Positions 23,039 to 32,459 are shown, numbered from the stretch's first letter. The stretch: 33,461 nucleotides of DNA from Bacillota bacterium (GCA_018065105.1 JAGHTX010000184.1:1-33461), one strand, 5' to 3'. Translations and numbers: made by a program. The notes: a model not told the origin generated them from the sequence alone.

Positions 23039-25222
23039 TTGGATTTATTAGAAGGATTAAATGCAGCACAATTGGAGGCCGTAACAACAACAGAAGGTAT
23101 GGTCCGTGTTATTGCAGGGGCTGGTTCGGGAAAAACAAGAGCGCTTTCGCATCGTTTTGCGTATTTGGTGAATGAACTGGGGATTCTACCAGGAAACATT
23201 TTATGTGTTACTTTTACCAACAAGAGTGCAAATGAAATGCGCCAGAGAATTCATAATTTAACCGGCGATAACGATACGGGATATATCAATACCTTCCATG
23301 GTTTTTGTGTATCCATCTTACAGGAAGATAGTCACGCTGTTTCTTATCCAAAAAGCTTTTTGGTCTTAGACAATTCGGATATCGATGAAATGTTGAAAAT
23401 CATTTATGAAGAAAGAGGATTAACGCTTCGAGATATGACTTTTTCTAAGGCAAGAGATATGATTGAAATCATTAAGCTGAATGAAAATCCATTGTATTAC
23501 CTGGATATGATCAACATGTCCTTAGAAGTCTTGCATCAAAAATATGTAGAAGCCCAGACTACCAAAGATATTATTTTCTATGGATATTTGTATCAGGAAA
23601 AGAAGTGTTTTGGATTGGATTATAATGACTTGATTAAGTTTTCTCTATACATTTTTTCACAAAATGAAGAGATTAAATTAAAATGGCAAAAGCGTTTGGA
23701 ATACATCATGATTGATGAGTTTCAAGACATTGACCAACCCCAATATGAATTGATGGAAGTTTTATGTGCGTATCATAAGAACCTGTTTATTGTTGGGGAT
23801 CCAGACCAAACCATTTATACATGGCGTGGAGCGAACGTGAAATATCTGCTTGATTTTGACTTAAAGTTTAACAATGTCAAAACCATTATGATGATGAACA
23901 ACTATCGTTCAACCAAACAAATCCTGGATGTTTCTAACTCCTTGATTGAAAAGAATAAAACGCGTATTAAAAAGGACTTATTTCCAACTTTAGGAGAAGG
24001 TGCACCTGTTTTGGTCTACAATGGGCAGAATTCGAATAAGGAAGCCATGTGGATTGCCAAAGAAATTGAGAATTTATTTAATGAGGGTGTATCGAGCAAA
24101 GATATTTGTATCTTGTATCGTGCTCATTATGTCACTCGTCCTATTGAAGAAGCCTTGTTAAAAGAAAAGATTCCCTATACGATCTATAGTGGGGTACAGT
24201 TCTTTGGAAGAGCAGAAATCAAAGATGCCTTATCGTATCTTCGCATGATTGCCTATAAAGACGATTTATCTTTCTTAAGGGTTTGTAACATCCCAAAAAG
24301 AAACCTAGGACAAAGAAGAATGGCTTTCTTAAAAGAGATGGCCGAGAAGGAACAAACAAGCTTATATAACACGCTTGTCAATCATATTGAGGATCCAATC
24401 TTTAAAGGAACAAAGGCAAATGAGTTTATTTCTTTGATTGAAGAATTTGCGAGCAATTATAGTGAACGACAAATTTCGGAAGTGATTTCCGAACTTCTTC
24501 ATAAAAGCGAATACGAAAAAATGCTGAGAACCGAGGGATCGCAAGAACGTCTGGATAATCTAGCCGAATTGAAACAATCTATTTTTGAATACGAAACCAC
24601 TTGTGGGGAAGAAAGTACATTAGAACACTATCTAACACATGTCGCATTATTTTCGAATTCCGATACAGTGGAACACTTGGATAAGATTAAATTAATGACA
24701 GTTCATGCAGCCAAAGGGCTTGAATTTCCATATGTCTTCTTATGTGGTATGAACGAAGGAATTTTCCCTTCTCGGAAAGTAAGAACTTTACATGGTATGG
24801 AAGAAGAAAGAAGACTGGCTTTTGTCGCCATGACACGTGCTCAAAAGCGATTGTATCTAACAGGGGCAAATGGACGTAATATTGATGGTTCACCACGCTA
24901 TCCGTCTCGTTTTGTCTTGGATGTCAATCAAGATTTATTGGAATATGTGGAAAGACCACAAGATGGCTTGATCAAAGAAGCCAGACATTATATCGATCAA
25001 TTTGAATCCAACATTCAGGCGGATGCTTCGCGAAGTGTATTCCCGGTTGGAGATCGAATTAAACATATGGCCTTTGGACTAGGAACCATATTAGAAGTGG
25101 ATGAAGAAAAGAAGGCGTATCTGATTCAGTTTGATCGTATGGAAACAGCACGTATTATTTCTTTTAAGGCCAAACTGGAAAGAGAAGAAGAGGTAAAATA
25201 CGATGGAAACGGTTTCCATTAA
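23039..25222 (+). CDS. pcrA: UvrD/PcrA-type ATP-dependent DNA helicase
   Basis: 727 residues, a superfamily 1A 3'-5' helicase for repair and rolling-circle replication. Motifs in order: the Q motif (LNAAQLEAV), Walker A AGAGSGKTRAL, TFTNKSANEMRQR, DEFQDID, VGDPDQTIYTWRGA, NNYRST, LMTVHAAKGLEFPYVF and EEERRLAFVAMTRAQ. The C-terminal ~45 residues (VGDRIKHMAFGLGTILEVD) form the PcrA tudor-like RNA-polymerase interaction domain. The start is TTG 23039, with AAGGAGG upstream. Given the tail, PcrA is preferred over RecB-like or AddA-like helicases. Confidence 0.93.
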   Translation: MDLLEGLNAAQLEAVTTTEGMVRVIAGAGSGKTRALSHRFAYLVNELGILPGNILCVTFTNKSANEMRQRIHNLTGDNDTGYINTFHGFCVSILQEDSHAVSYPKSFLVLDNSDIDEMLKIIYEERGLTLRDMTFSKARDMIEIIKLNENPLYYLDMINMSLEVLHQKYVEAQTTKDIIFYGYLYQEKKCFGLDYNDLIKFSLYIFSQNEEIKLKWQKRLEYIMIDEFQDIDQPQYELMEVLCAYHKNLFIVGDPDQTIYTWRGANVKYLLDFDLKFNNVKTIMMMNNYRSTKQILDVSNSLIEKNKTRIKKDLFPTLGEGAPVLVYNGQNSNKEAMWIAKEIENLFNEGVSSKDICILYRAHYVTRPIEEALLKEKIPYTIYSGVQFFGRAEIKDALSYLRMIAYKDDLSFLRVCNIPKRNLGQRRMAFLKEMAEKEQTSLYNTLVNHIEDPIFKGTKANEFISLIEEFASNYSERQISEVISELLHKSEYEKMLRTEGSQERLDNLAELKQSIFEYETTCGEESTLEHYLTHVALFSNSDTVEHLDKIKLMTVHAAKGLEFPYVFLCGMNEGIFPSRKVRTLHGMEEERRLAFVAMTRAQKRLYLTGANGRNIDGSPRYPSRFVLDVNQDLLEYVERPQDGLIKEARHYIDQFESNIQADASRSVFPVGDRIKHMAFGLGTILEVDEEKKAYLIQFDRMETARIISFKAKLEREEEVKYDGNGFH

Positions 25223-25280
25223 AAAAGTCTTGTTTATCTTTAGAATAAGAGTATTATGGTTTTTATTGGAGATGAAATAG

Positions 25281-26105
25281 ATGATATTAGTAATTTTAAT
25301 TCCTATTCTTTTAGGAATACTATACTTAGCTTCTTTTAAGCCAAGAGGGATAAGAAGTGAAGAAGTATGGAAACAGTTTGAAAAAGTAGAAATAGCACAT
25401 CGTGGCTTTTTCAACAATAAAGAAGAATATCCAGAAAACTCCCTACCTGCATTTCAACGAGCTGTAGATGCTGGATTTGGGATTGAACTGGATGTACAAA
25501 TGAGCAAAGATGGAAAGTTAGTTGTCTTTCACGATGGAACTTTAAAAAGAATGTGTAAGGATGAAAGAATGTTGATTGATCTTACCTATGATGAACTTCA
25601 ACAATTTTATCTAAAACGCTCGAGTCAAAAAATCCCTTTGTTTGAAGATGTGTTAAAGGTGATTGATGGAAAAGTTCCTTTAATCGTAGAAATCAAGTAT
25701 GAAGGCGATTCGATTAAAACGGTTGAAAAAACAGTGGAAATGATGAAGGACTATCCAGGTTTGTATGTGATGGAATCTTTTGATCCAAAAGTCGTGCACT
25801 GGCTTAGAAAAAATCGTCCGGATATCATTCGTGGACAACTTGCCGAAGATTATATGGAAAAAGAAGATATGAACTGGTTCACAAAACGTATCCTTACCAA
25901 CTTTATGTTGAACTGGTGGACCAAACCAGATTTTTGTGCCTACGATTTCCATTGTCGTGAATTCGCCATTTTCAAACAAATGTGTAAGTTTTATCACTTT
26001 AAAAAAGTATGTTGGACCATTAAAGATGCAGTACAGTTAGAAGAAGCCCATAAGGTGTTTGATGTTTGTATCTTTGATAGTTTTGATCCAAGAGAAGAGA
26101 TTTAG
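25281..26105 (+). CDS. Membrane-anchored glycerophosphodiester phosphodiesterase
   Basis: 274 residues. Residues 2-19 are a single hydrophobic segment that anchors or exports the protein. The GDPD TIM barrel follows, with the catalytic pair His40 and His84: AHRGFFNN (39-46), PENSLPAF with Glu52, ELDVQ with Glu69 and Asp71, and VFHDGTL. The enzyme hydrolyses glycerophosphodiesters to glycerol-3-phosphate and an alcohol, for lipid or teichoic-acid turnover. The start is ATG 25281 with TTGGAGATG upstream. A bulged-stem terminator follows the stop. Confidence 0.92.
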   Translation: MILVILIPILLGILYLASFKPRGIRSEEVWKQFEKVEIAHRGFFNNKEEYPENSLPAFQRAVDAGFGIELDVQMSKDGKLVVFHDGTLKRMCKDERMLIDLTYDELQQFYLKRSSQKIPLFEDVLKVIDGKVPLIVEIKYEGDSIKTVEKTVEMMKDYPGLYVMESFDPKVVHWLRKNRPDIIRGQLAEDYMEKEDMNWFTKRILTNFMLNWWTKPDFCAYDFHCREFAIFKQMCKFYHFKKVCWTIKDAVQLEEAHKVFDVCIFDSFDPREEI

Positions 26106-26135
26106 AGGTCTTGTGTATACAGGCCTTTTCTTTTT
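26104..26135 (+). terminator. Terminator after the phosphodiesterase gene
   Basis: Stem AGGTCTTGT with ACAGGCCT (one bulge and one G-U pair), loop GTAT, then TTTTCTTTTT. Confidence 0.7.
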
Positions 26136-26178
26136 GAAAAAATATTTTCATAAAATGTAAGAAATTTACATTAATAAG

Positions 26179-26206
26179 TTGATTTTATAAAAAATCGTTC
26201 TACAAT
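26179..26206 (+). promoter_or_regulatory. Promoter of pfkA
   Basis: TTGATT (26179-26184), 16-bp spacer, TACAAT (26201-26206). Confidence 0.6.
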
Positions 26207-26236
26207 AGAAATTGTTTAGGAAAGGAAAACTCTTAT

Positions 26237-27274
26237 ATGACAAACAAAGTAAAAAGAATTGGAGTTTTAACATCAGGAGGGGATGCTCCTGGAATGAATG
26301 CAGCCGTTCGTGCGGTTGTTCGTACATGTGTGTATTTAGGAATTGAAGTCATTGGAATCCGAAGAGGATGGAATGGACTAATCAATGGAGACATTATGTA
26401 CATGAAAGGTTCGGATGTGGCCCACATCATTAACCGTGGTGGTACTATTTTATATACTGCTCGTAGTGATGAGTTCCGTACCAAAGAAGGAAGAAAGAAA
26501 GCCTATAACACTTGTAAATTGTTAGGATTGGACGGTATCGTAGCCATTGGTGGTGATGGTACTTTTGCGGGATGTTTAGCATTCTCTAGTGAATATCCTA
26601 TTTCGGTTATTGGTATTCCGGCTACCATTGATAATGATATTGGATGTTCTCACTATTCGTTAGGATATGATACAGCGGCTAATACGGCGATTGAATCCAT
26701 TGACAAGGTTCGTGATACCATGCAGTCACACGAACGTTGTTCCGTAATTGAAGTCATGGGACATAGAGCTGGTAACTTGGCACAATATGTAGGAATTGCC
26801 ACAGGAGCTACGGCAGTTCTAGTACCAGAAAATCCTTGGAATTTTGATGAAGACATTGCGGAAAAGATTCGTGCTGCTCGTTTTGCGGGAAGAACCCACT
26901 TCATGGTTATCGTTGCCGAAGGTGCAAAACGTAATTCCGATGGAAGTTTAGATAATGAAGTTGTAGGAAATGGTGGAGCTGCTCAACAAGTAGCCGAAAT
27001 GATCCAAGAAGAATTAGGATTGGATCCTCGTGTAACTGTATTAGGACATATCCAACGTGGTGGTTCGCCAACAGCTCGTGATAGAGTAACCGCAACTCGT
27101 ATGGGATATGCAGCGGTTATGGCTTTAGCCCAAGGAAAAACAAACCGTGTTATTGTGCAATGGGAAGGAAAAACGATGGACGTAGATATGGCCGAAGGAT
27201 TAAAAATGAAAAATGTCCTTTCGGAAGAAGAAATCAACGTTCTAAAAGCTATGACTGGATCTTACGATCGTTAG
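26237..27274 (+). CDS. pfkA: 6-phosphofructokinase
   Basis: 345 residues, slightly longer than the ~320 of E. coli PfkA. It phosphorylates fructose-6-phosphate in glycolysis. Motifs: GVLTSGGDAPGMNAAVRAVV for the nucleotide loop, GGDGTFAG, PATIDNDI with the catalytic Asp, EVMGHRAGN and HIQRGGSPTARDR. The Gly after GGD and the lack of Lys before TIDND favour ATP over pyrophosphate as the donor; the Ala in PATIDND instead of Gly is unusual. The RBS lies in AGGAAAGGA upstream of ATG 26237. The stop overlaps the RBS of the tautomerase gene. Confidence 0.93.
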   Translation: MTNKVKRIGVLTSGGDAPGMNAAVRAVVRTCVYLGIEVIGIRRGWNGLINGDIMYMKGSDVAHIINRGGTILYTARSDEFRTKEGRKKAYNTCKLLGLDGIVAIGGDGTFAGCLAFSSEYPISVIGIPATIDNDIGCSHYSLGYDTAANTAIESIDKVRDTMQSHERCSVIEVMGHRAGNLAQYVGIATGATAVLVPENPWNFDEDIAEKIRAARFAGRTHFMVIVAEGAKRNSDGSLDNEVVGNGGAAQQVAEMIQEELGLDPRVTVLGHIQRGGSPTARDRVTATRMGYAAVMALAQGKTNRVIVQWEGKTMDVDMAEGLKMKNVLSEEEINVLKAMTGSYDR

Positions 27275-27284
27275 GAGAAAAAAT

Positions 27285-27617
27285 ATTCCTTTAGTAAGAG
27301 TGGATATGATTTCTGGTAAATCATTCGAGTATAAAAAAGCTGTATTAGATTGTATTCATGAAGGTTTGATCGAATCTTTAGGAATAGCAGATTGGGATCG
27401 TTTTCAAAGAATTGTAGAAATTGATCGAGAGTTCTTTGAAACTTCACCAAACAAAACAGAGAATTTCATGATTATTGAATTGACTCTATTTCCAGGAAGA
27501 AGTAAGGAACAAAAGAGAAACGCAATTGAATCGATTACCAGTAAACTGTGTACTCGCTTATCCATTCAGGCTGCGGATATATTTATTGTGATACATGAGC
27601 CACCTTTAGAAAACTGA
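27285..27617 (+). CDS. Tautomerase-superfamily protein with a probable ATT start codon
   Basis: 110 residues if started at ATT 27285. That reading gives Met-PLVRVDMISGKS, the N-terminus expected for this family. Its catalytic residue is Pro1, exposed after Met removal. The body matches the Tautomerase_2 type: DRFQRIVEIDREFFE, IIELTLFPGRSKEQKR, ADIFIVIHEPPLEN. AGGAG (27273-27277) lies seven bases before ATT, whereas the later GTG 27300 and ATG 27306 lack an RBS and would delete Pro1. AGGAG also overlaps the pfkA stop, so the gene is cotranscribed with pfkA. The substrate is unknown. Confidence 0.8.
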   Translation: MPLVRVDMISGKSFEYKKAVLDCIHEGLIESLGIADWDRFQRIVEIDREFFETSPNKTENFMIIELTLFPGRSKEQKRNAIESITSKLCTRLSIQAADIFIVIHEPPLEN

Positions 27618-27671
27618 CGCATGGCTGGTATTCAAAAACAATAAGTGGTTTTAAAGGATTATTTATAAATA

Positions 27672-27713
27672 AAAGGCTCTTTCTAGGCAGTGAAGCTAAG
27701 AAAGAGCTTTCTT
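27672..27713 (+). terminator. Terminator after the tautomerase gene
   Basis: Long stem: CTCTTTCT at 27678-27683 onward pairs with AGAAAGAG near 27699-27706, extended by flanking A/T pairs, then a T-rich end. It lies between convergent genes and may serve both. Confidence 0.7.
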
Positions 27714-27755
27714 GTATTATGAACTCTGATGTTTTCAAATGAAAAATGATGTAAC

Positions 27756-28760
27756 CTATTTCATGATTTTAGCGATTTTTGGCAGATAACTAAGGATTTC
27801 TAATTCACCATGATTATTTGAATCGATATCAATATATCCGTTTAACTTATACTGCATTTGTTCTAATAAATCATTTCCATCTTTTGAATGTAGATAGTAA
27901 TAAGCATTTTCACAAATGATATCAATATTATGTGTATAAGCTCTAAATAATGGGCTCAATTCGATCATAATATTTTTTAAATTAGATACGTGGATCGTTA
28001 CAGAAGGATAGAAATAGTCCTTATAATAAAGCTTCCATAACTGGCAAAATTCAGGTACAGAAATAACATGCTGGATCTTCTGAATAATTTCCATTGTGTA
28101 CTCTTTAATTCCTTCTTCATCAAGGGAAGCAATGTAGGTAAAGTGATCGTTTTGATGTGTAAGCATATAATCAAGTTGTAAAGCTGGTAAGTTGTTTAAA
28201 AAAGTGCCAACTTTTATATAATCATCACTTGGATTTTCAAGCGTTTGTTTATTCAGTTTCATCCATAAAAATTCTTGATATTCTGTAAGTTTTGTCTTTG
28301 GTAAAAAACCGCTCCATAATACTTTATTGATAAAAAGAGTATTGTAGTTATCAAAACGAGAATTGACTTCATACTCTTCTATTGTTGATGGAATATTGGC
28401 TTTATCACATAGTTCACGCAAATCATTTAAATTAGGGAATAGAGGCATTTCGTCCATGATGTATTTCATACTGATCAATACTTGTTCGATATGTCTTTTT
28501 TCATTCTTCAATTTTTTTATTTGTCGATTTATATAGAAACTGGCTGCTTCGGGAGTTTTCATAATAGATTGAATTTCAGGTATAGGCATGCCCGTACTGC
28601 GCATTTCTCGAATAAAAATAAGTCTTTGACAATCTTCTTCACTAAAATTGTAATAGTTATTTTCTGTATTAATACTAGGTGTAATTAAGTGCTCATTCAC
28701 ATAGAAATGAATCGTTCTTTTTGGAATTCCTGTTTTTAGGCTGACTTCTTTTACTTTCAT
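27756..28760 (-). CDS. MerR-family transcriptional regulator with a large effector domain
   Basis: 334 residues. The first ~70 are a MerR winged helix (VKEVSLKTGIPKRTIHFYVNEHLI, then YYNFSEEDCQRLIFIREMRSTGMPIPEI). A coiled dimerisation helix follows (NRQIKKLKNEKRHIEQVL). Residues ~115-334 form a long domain without Cys-rich metal sites and without a family I recognise, presumably for binding an organic effector. ATG 28760 is chosen because AGAGGT lies six bases upstream; the TTG at 28781 does not fit. It is divergent from the flavoenzyme operon and probably controls it and itself. Confidence 0.85.
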   Translation of the reverse strand: MKVKEVSLKTGIPKRTIHFYVNEHLITPSINTENNYYNFSEEDCQRLIFIREMRSTGMPIPEIQSIMKTPEAASFYINRQIKKLKNEKRHIEQVLISMKYIMDEMPLFPNLNDLRELCDKANIPSTIEEYEVNSRFDNYNTLFINKVLWSGFLPKTKLTEYQEFLWMKLNKQTLENPSDDYIKVGTFLNNLPALQLDYMLTHQNDHFTYIASLDEEGIKEYTMEIIQKIQHVISVPEFCQLWKLYYKDYFYPSVTIHVSNLKNIMIELSPLFRAYTHNIDIICENAYYYLHSKDGNDLLEQMQYKLNGYIDIDSNNHGELEILSYLPKIAKIMK

Positions 28761-28785
28761 TTGAATACCTCTTTTATTCAAGTAT

Positions 28786-28816
28786 ATATAAAACCGTACA
28801 GCAGGTGTATGGTCAT
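28786..28816 (-). promoter_or_regulatory. Probable autoregulated MerR promoter and dyad
   Basis: On the minus strand ATGACC (28816-28811) and TTATAT (28791-28786) flank a 19-bp spacer. The dyad CCGTACA-gcagg-TGTATGG (28794-28812, one mismatch) largely fills that spacer, as MerR operators do. Confidence 0.45.
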
Positions 28817-28885
28817 TTTTTGTTTTTTTCTAATTTTTGTATAGAAACAACACAAAATGAATTAAAAATAACCTTTTTTTTAGAA

Positions 28886-28916
28886 TTGACTATGCAGTAA
28901 ATGCATATAGTACCAT
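28886..28916 (+). promoter_or_regulatory. MerR-type promoter of the flavoenzyme operon
   Basis: TTGACT (28886-28891), a 19-bp spacer and TACCAT (28911-28916). The spacer holds the perfect dyad TATGCA-gtaaa-TGCATA (28891-28907). An overlong 19-20 bp spacer with a central dyad is the hallmark of MerR-activated promoters. Its half-site (TGCATAT) resembles that of the second dyad (TGTATGG). Confidence 0.6.
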
Positions 28917-28955
28917 TTAAATATAGAAATAGAATAGAAAGGTTAGGAAAAGTAT

Positions 28956-31900
28956 ATGTTTGAAAAAATGTTTAGTCCAATTAAAATCAAAGGATTGGAA
29001 TTAAAACACCGTGTTGTTATGCCAGCGATGGGAACAAAATTTTCTGGCAACGATAGTTATGTAACACCACAATTAATTGAATATCATAAGGCGAGAGTAA
29101 AAGGTGGAAGTGCATTAAATATCGTGGAAGTATCAAGTGTACATACACCAAGTGCACCAAGACACTTCTTATCCATTAGTGAGGATAAGTACATCCCTGG
29201 ATTGAAACAATTAACCGATGCGATCCACGCAGAAGGCGGAAAAGCAGGTATCCAGTTATGGCAAGGATCATTAGCTGTAGGAATGGATCAGACTGCACAA
29301 ATCTTAATGGCAAGTGACATGCCAATGGGACCGGATATCACCCTTCCTGGTATTACCGAAGCACAAATTTATGAAATTATTGATTGTTACGGAAAAGCAG
29401 CCAAACGCGCTGTAGAAGCTGGATTTGATACTGTAGAATTCCATTGTGCACACAACTATTTACCACACTCATTCTTATCTGGAGGAATCAACCACAGAAC
29501 TGATGAATGGGGTGGATCTTTAGAAAACAGAATGAAATTCCCATTAGCTTGTATTAAGGCTATTCGTGAAAACATTCCCGAAGACATGCCATTGTTTATG
29601 CGTGTGGATGCACACGATGACTATTTACCAGGTGGTATGACAATTGAAGATACAATTGTTTTCTGTAATAAAGCGAAGGAAGCTGGTGTAGATGTATTAG
29701 ACGTTTCGAGAGGAAATATTATTACCCCTGCCAATAAATTTGAAGTACCACCAATTGACTTAGCTCCTGGTTTCAACATTGAAAATGCAGCTCATATTCG
29801 TAAAGAAACTGGAATGATCACGATTGGTGTAGGACGTATTAATACACCAGGTCTTGCGGAAAAATATTTATCCGAAGACAAAGTGGACATGGTTGTTATG
29901 GGACGTGCACAACTTGTCGATCCTGAATTCTTAAATAAAGCGAAAGCTGGAAATCTAGAAGATATCGATTATTGTGTAGGATGTGACCAGGGATGTTTAG
30001 ATGGATTTGCGGATGCAAACTGTCCACATATCACTTGTTTACGTAACCCTGCTGTTGGAAAAGAAGTTGAATTGGTTTTAACACCTGCTAAACAACAAGA
30101 AACTGTATTAATTACTGGTGCTGGTATTGCGGGTTTAGAAGCCGCTATCGTCTTACAACAACGTGGTCATAAAGCGATCGTTGTGGAAGCCTCGGATAAA
30201 GTGGGTGGACAATTCTTAACAGCTGGACAAGCTCCTAGAAAAGCAGAAATGAAAGCAGCTGTTATCGCTATGGGTAAAAAAGCAGAACATTTAGGAGCGG
30301 AAATTCGTTTAAATACACCATTCACTAAAGAAGTGTTAGAAGAAGTAAAACCACATACTGTATTTAATGCGATTGGTGCAAAACCAATTATTCCTAATAT
30401 TCCAGGTGCAGATAAAGACTTTGTCGTGAACTCACACGATGTATTAAACGGTGTATCCAAAGTTGAAGGAAATATCGTTATCATTGGTGGTGGTATGGTA
30501 GGTATGGAAGTTGCTGAATACCTGGCAGAAAGAGGATGCAAAGTTACGGATCTTGAAATGATGAAAGAATATTGTGCGGATATGGGTATGGCAAGAAAAT
30601 TCTGTGTGGACGAAGCGATTCAAACACTAGGAATTAATGCGATTACTGAAGTTACTGTTACATCCATTGAAGATGGTAAAGTAATTGGAACAAAGGCTGG
30701 AGAAACAGTTGAATATCCATGTGATTATGCTGTTATGGCAATCGGTTCTAGATCCAATGATGGATCCGCTATTGAAGCAGCCTGTAGAGAAGTTGGTTGT
30801 GGATATATCACAATTGGGGATGCTGGAATGGCAAGACGAGCATTAAATGCAGTAGCGGAAGCTTACAATGCAGCTCGTACATTTGATGATCCTGCTATCT
30901 ATGCAAAAACTTCTAAACCTAGAAAAGTAATCGCTGTTACTGGTGTTACGGGAACAATGGGTAAAGAAACAATTAAAAACTTATTGGCTAGACCATATCA
31001 ATATCATGTCAAGGCATTTGCTCGTCCTTCTGAAGTAAATAGAGGAAAGATGAAAGCAATGGCAGATCCAAATTTAGAAGTTATTTGGGGTGACCTTGCG
31101 AATTATGAGGATATCAAACGTTTAGTGGATGGTGCAGACTATGTATTACACATTGGTGCCATGGTATCACCTGCTGCAGATAAATATCCTGAAAAGACAT
31201 TGTATACAAACATTGGATCTACTTTAAGTATCATTAAAGCCATCAAAGAACAACCAGATCCTGATAAAGTTCACTTTGTATACATTGGTACAGTAGCAGA
31301 AACAGGAGCTCGTACATATCCAATTCATTGGGGTCGTGTAGGAGATCCAATCAATCCATCAATCTTTGATTACTATGCGTTATCAAAAGTATATTCAGAA
31401 ATGGCAGTATTTGACAGTGGATTAAAACACTGGGTATCCATTCGTCAAACAGGACAACATCCAAGTGCAGAAGGTGCTGGAGAAGAACCAATCATCTTCC
31501 ACCAACCAGTGAATAACGTATTAGAATGGTCTACTTCTATTGAATCTGGAATTTGTATGGCTAATATCTGTGAAGATTGGGTACCTGAATCATTCTGGAG
31601 AAAAGCCTATAACTTATCATCTGGTCCAGACTATCGTTTAACTTGTTGGGAATTAACAGGGATGATGATGGAACCATTTGGATTAAGTATTAAAGATTTA
31701 TATGATCCTGAAGTAATGCCATTATACAACTTCCATGGTCACTATTATACAGATAGTAAAGATCTAGATGATATCTTACATTTCCGTTGCATTCCTGGAC
31801 AATACTATTGGGCAGGTGTTAAGAATGAAATGGAAAGAATGGCCGCAAATCCAATGATTCGTGCAATGTTCCCAACAGGTGAACAAATGAAATATCACAA

Positions 31901-32426
31901 TAAAGAAATTGGTGCTAGAAAAGGTGGATATTACTACGCATTAGAAAATAAAGATGAAGATTGGATGAACGCATTCTTTGGTTCTAAAGAAAACCGTCCA
32001 GACATCAAATCTTGGGATGATGTTGAATTGTTCCATCCAGCTGGAGAACCAACTTATTTGGATCATGGATATGATGAATCAAAAGGATTAGAAAACTTAA
32101 CTGTGGAAGATCTTCAAAAAGCAGCAGCATTTAGAGGTGGAGAATATCTTGAAACAGAGGTTCCTGCGGATATTTACACTCCAGTTACTTGGAAATGTCA
32201 TGATGGACATGTGTTTAAATTATCTGTAAATGCAGTTCTACAAGGTGGTCACTGGTGTCCAGAATGTATTGCCGAAACTTGGCACTATGGTGATATCGCG
32301 AAGAAGAATCCATTCTATGCACAAGTATGGACTCCATTGCACGGTGACAATGATAACTATGTCATTGGAATGGAATTCAGCGGATTAAAAGTAGCGAACG
32401 AACTTAAAGAAAAACTAGGACTTTAA
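28956..32426 (+). CDS. Old Yellow Enzyme-type flavin/iron-sulfur reductase fused to an SDR and a zinc finger
   Basis: 1156 residues in four blocks. (1) 1-~340 is an FMN TIM barrel of the OYE/2,4-dienoyl-CoA reductase/BaiCD type, with HCAHNY (His163, His166, Tyr168) and NHRTDEWGGSLENR. (2) Cys340, Cys343, Cys347 and Cys361 form a [4Fe-4S] site, followed by FAD (GAGIAGLE at 388) and NAD(P) (GGGMVGME at 511) folds to ~650. (3) From ~658 comes an extended SDR/epimerase domain (GVTGTMGK from 663; YYALSK, Tyr807 and Lys811). (4) Near the end is a zinc finger with Cys1081, His1085, Cys1101 and Cys1104. Known relatives (BaiCD, BaiH) stop after block 2. It probably reduces an activated C=C bond, with the SDR acting on a linked carbonyl or hydroxyl. 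The substrate is unknown. Confidence 0.85.
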   Translation: MFEKMFSPIKIKGLELKHRVVMPAMGTKFSGNDSYVTPQLIEYHKARVKGGSALNIVEVSSVHTPSAPRHFLSISEDKYIPGLKQLTDAIHAEGGKAGIQLWQGSLAVGMDQTAQILMASDMPMGPDITLPGITEAQIYEIIDCYGKAAKRAVEAGFDTVEFHCAHNYLPHSFLSGGINHRTDEWGGSLENRMKFPLACIKAIRENIPEDMPLFMRVDAHDDYLPGGMTIEDTIVFCNKAKEAGVDVLDVSRGNIITPANKFEVPPIDLAPGFNIENAAHIRKETGMITIGVGRINTPGLAEKYLSEDKVDMVVMGRAQLVDPEFLNKAKAGNLEDIDYCVGCDQGCLDGFADANCPHITCLRNPAVGKEVELVLTPAKQQETVLITGAGIAGLEAAIVLQQRGHKAIVVEASDKVGGQFLTAGQAPRKAEMKAAVIAMGKKAEHLGAEIRLNTPFTKEVLEEVKPHTVFNAIGAKPIIPNIPGADKDFVVNSHDVLNGVSKVEGNIVIIGGGMVGMEVAEYLAERGCKVTDLEMMKEYCADMGMARKFCVDEAIQTLGINAITEVTVTSIEDGKVIGTKAGETVEYPCDYAVMAIGSRSNDGSAIEAACREVGCGYITIGDAGMARRALNAVAEAYNAARTFDDPAIYAKTSKPRKVIAVTGVTGTMGKETIKNLLARPYQYHVKAFARPSEVNRGKMKAMADPNLEVIWGDLANYEDIKRLVDGADYVLHIGAMVSPAADKYPEKTLYTNIGSTLSIIKAIKEQPDPDKVHFVYIGTVAETGARTYPIHWGRVGDPINPSIFDYYALSKVYSEMAVFDSGLKHWVSIRQTGQHPSAEGAGEEPIIFHQPVNNVLEWSTSIESGICMANICEDWVPESFWRKAYNLSSGPDYRLTCWELTGMMMEPFGLSIKDLYDPEVMPLYNFHGHYYTDSKDLDDILHFRCIPGQYYWAGVKNEMERMAANPMIRAMFPTGEQMKYHNKEIGARKGGYYYALENKDEDWMNAFFGSKENRPDIKSWDDVELFHPAGEPTYLDHGYDESKGLENLTVEDLQKAAAFRGGEYLETEVPADIYTPVTWKCHDGHVFKLSVNAVLQGGHWCPECIAETWHYGDIAKKNPFYAQVWTPLHGDNDNYVIGMEFSGLKVANELKEKLGL

Positions 32427-32433
32427 TATAAAT

Positions 32434-32459
32434 GAAGCAACAAGACAGCTTGTTGCTTC
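32434..32459 (+). other. Intercistronic hairpin without a T tract
   Basis: Perfect 11-bp stem GAAGCAACAAG with CTTGTTGCTTC and loop ACAG, eight bases after the fusion gene stop. No T run follows, so it is more likely an mRNA-stabilising or processing element than a terminator. Confidence 0.55.

Noticed and set aside
26237-27274. Pyrophosphate-dependent phosphofructokinase
   Set aside because: The Gly after GGD is kept and there is no Lys before TIDND, which points to ATP as donor.
27300-27308. GTG 27300 or ATG 27306 as tautomerase start
   Set aside because: Neither has an RBS at proper distance, and both delete the catalytic Pro and first beta-strand.
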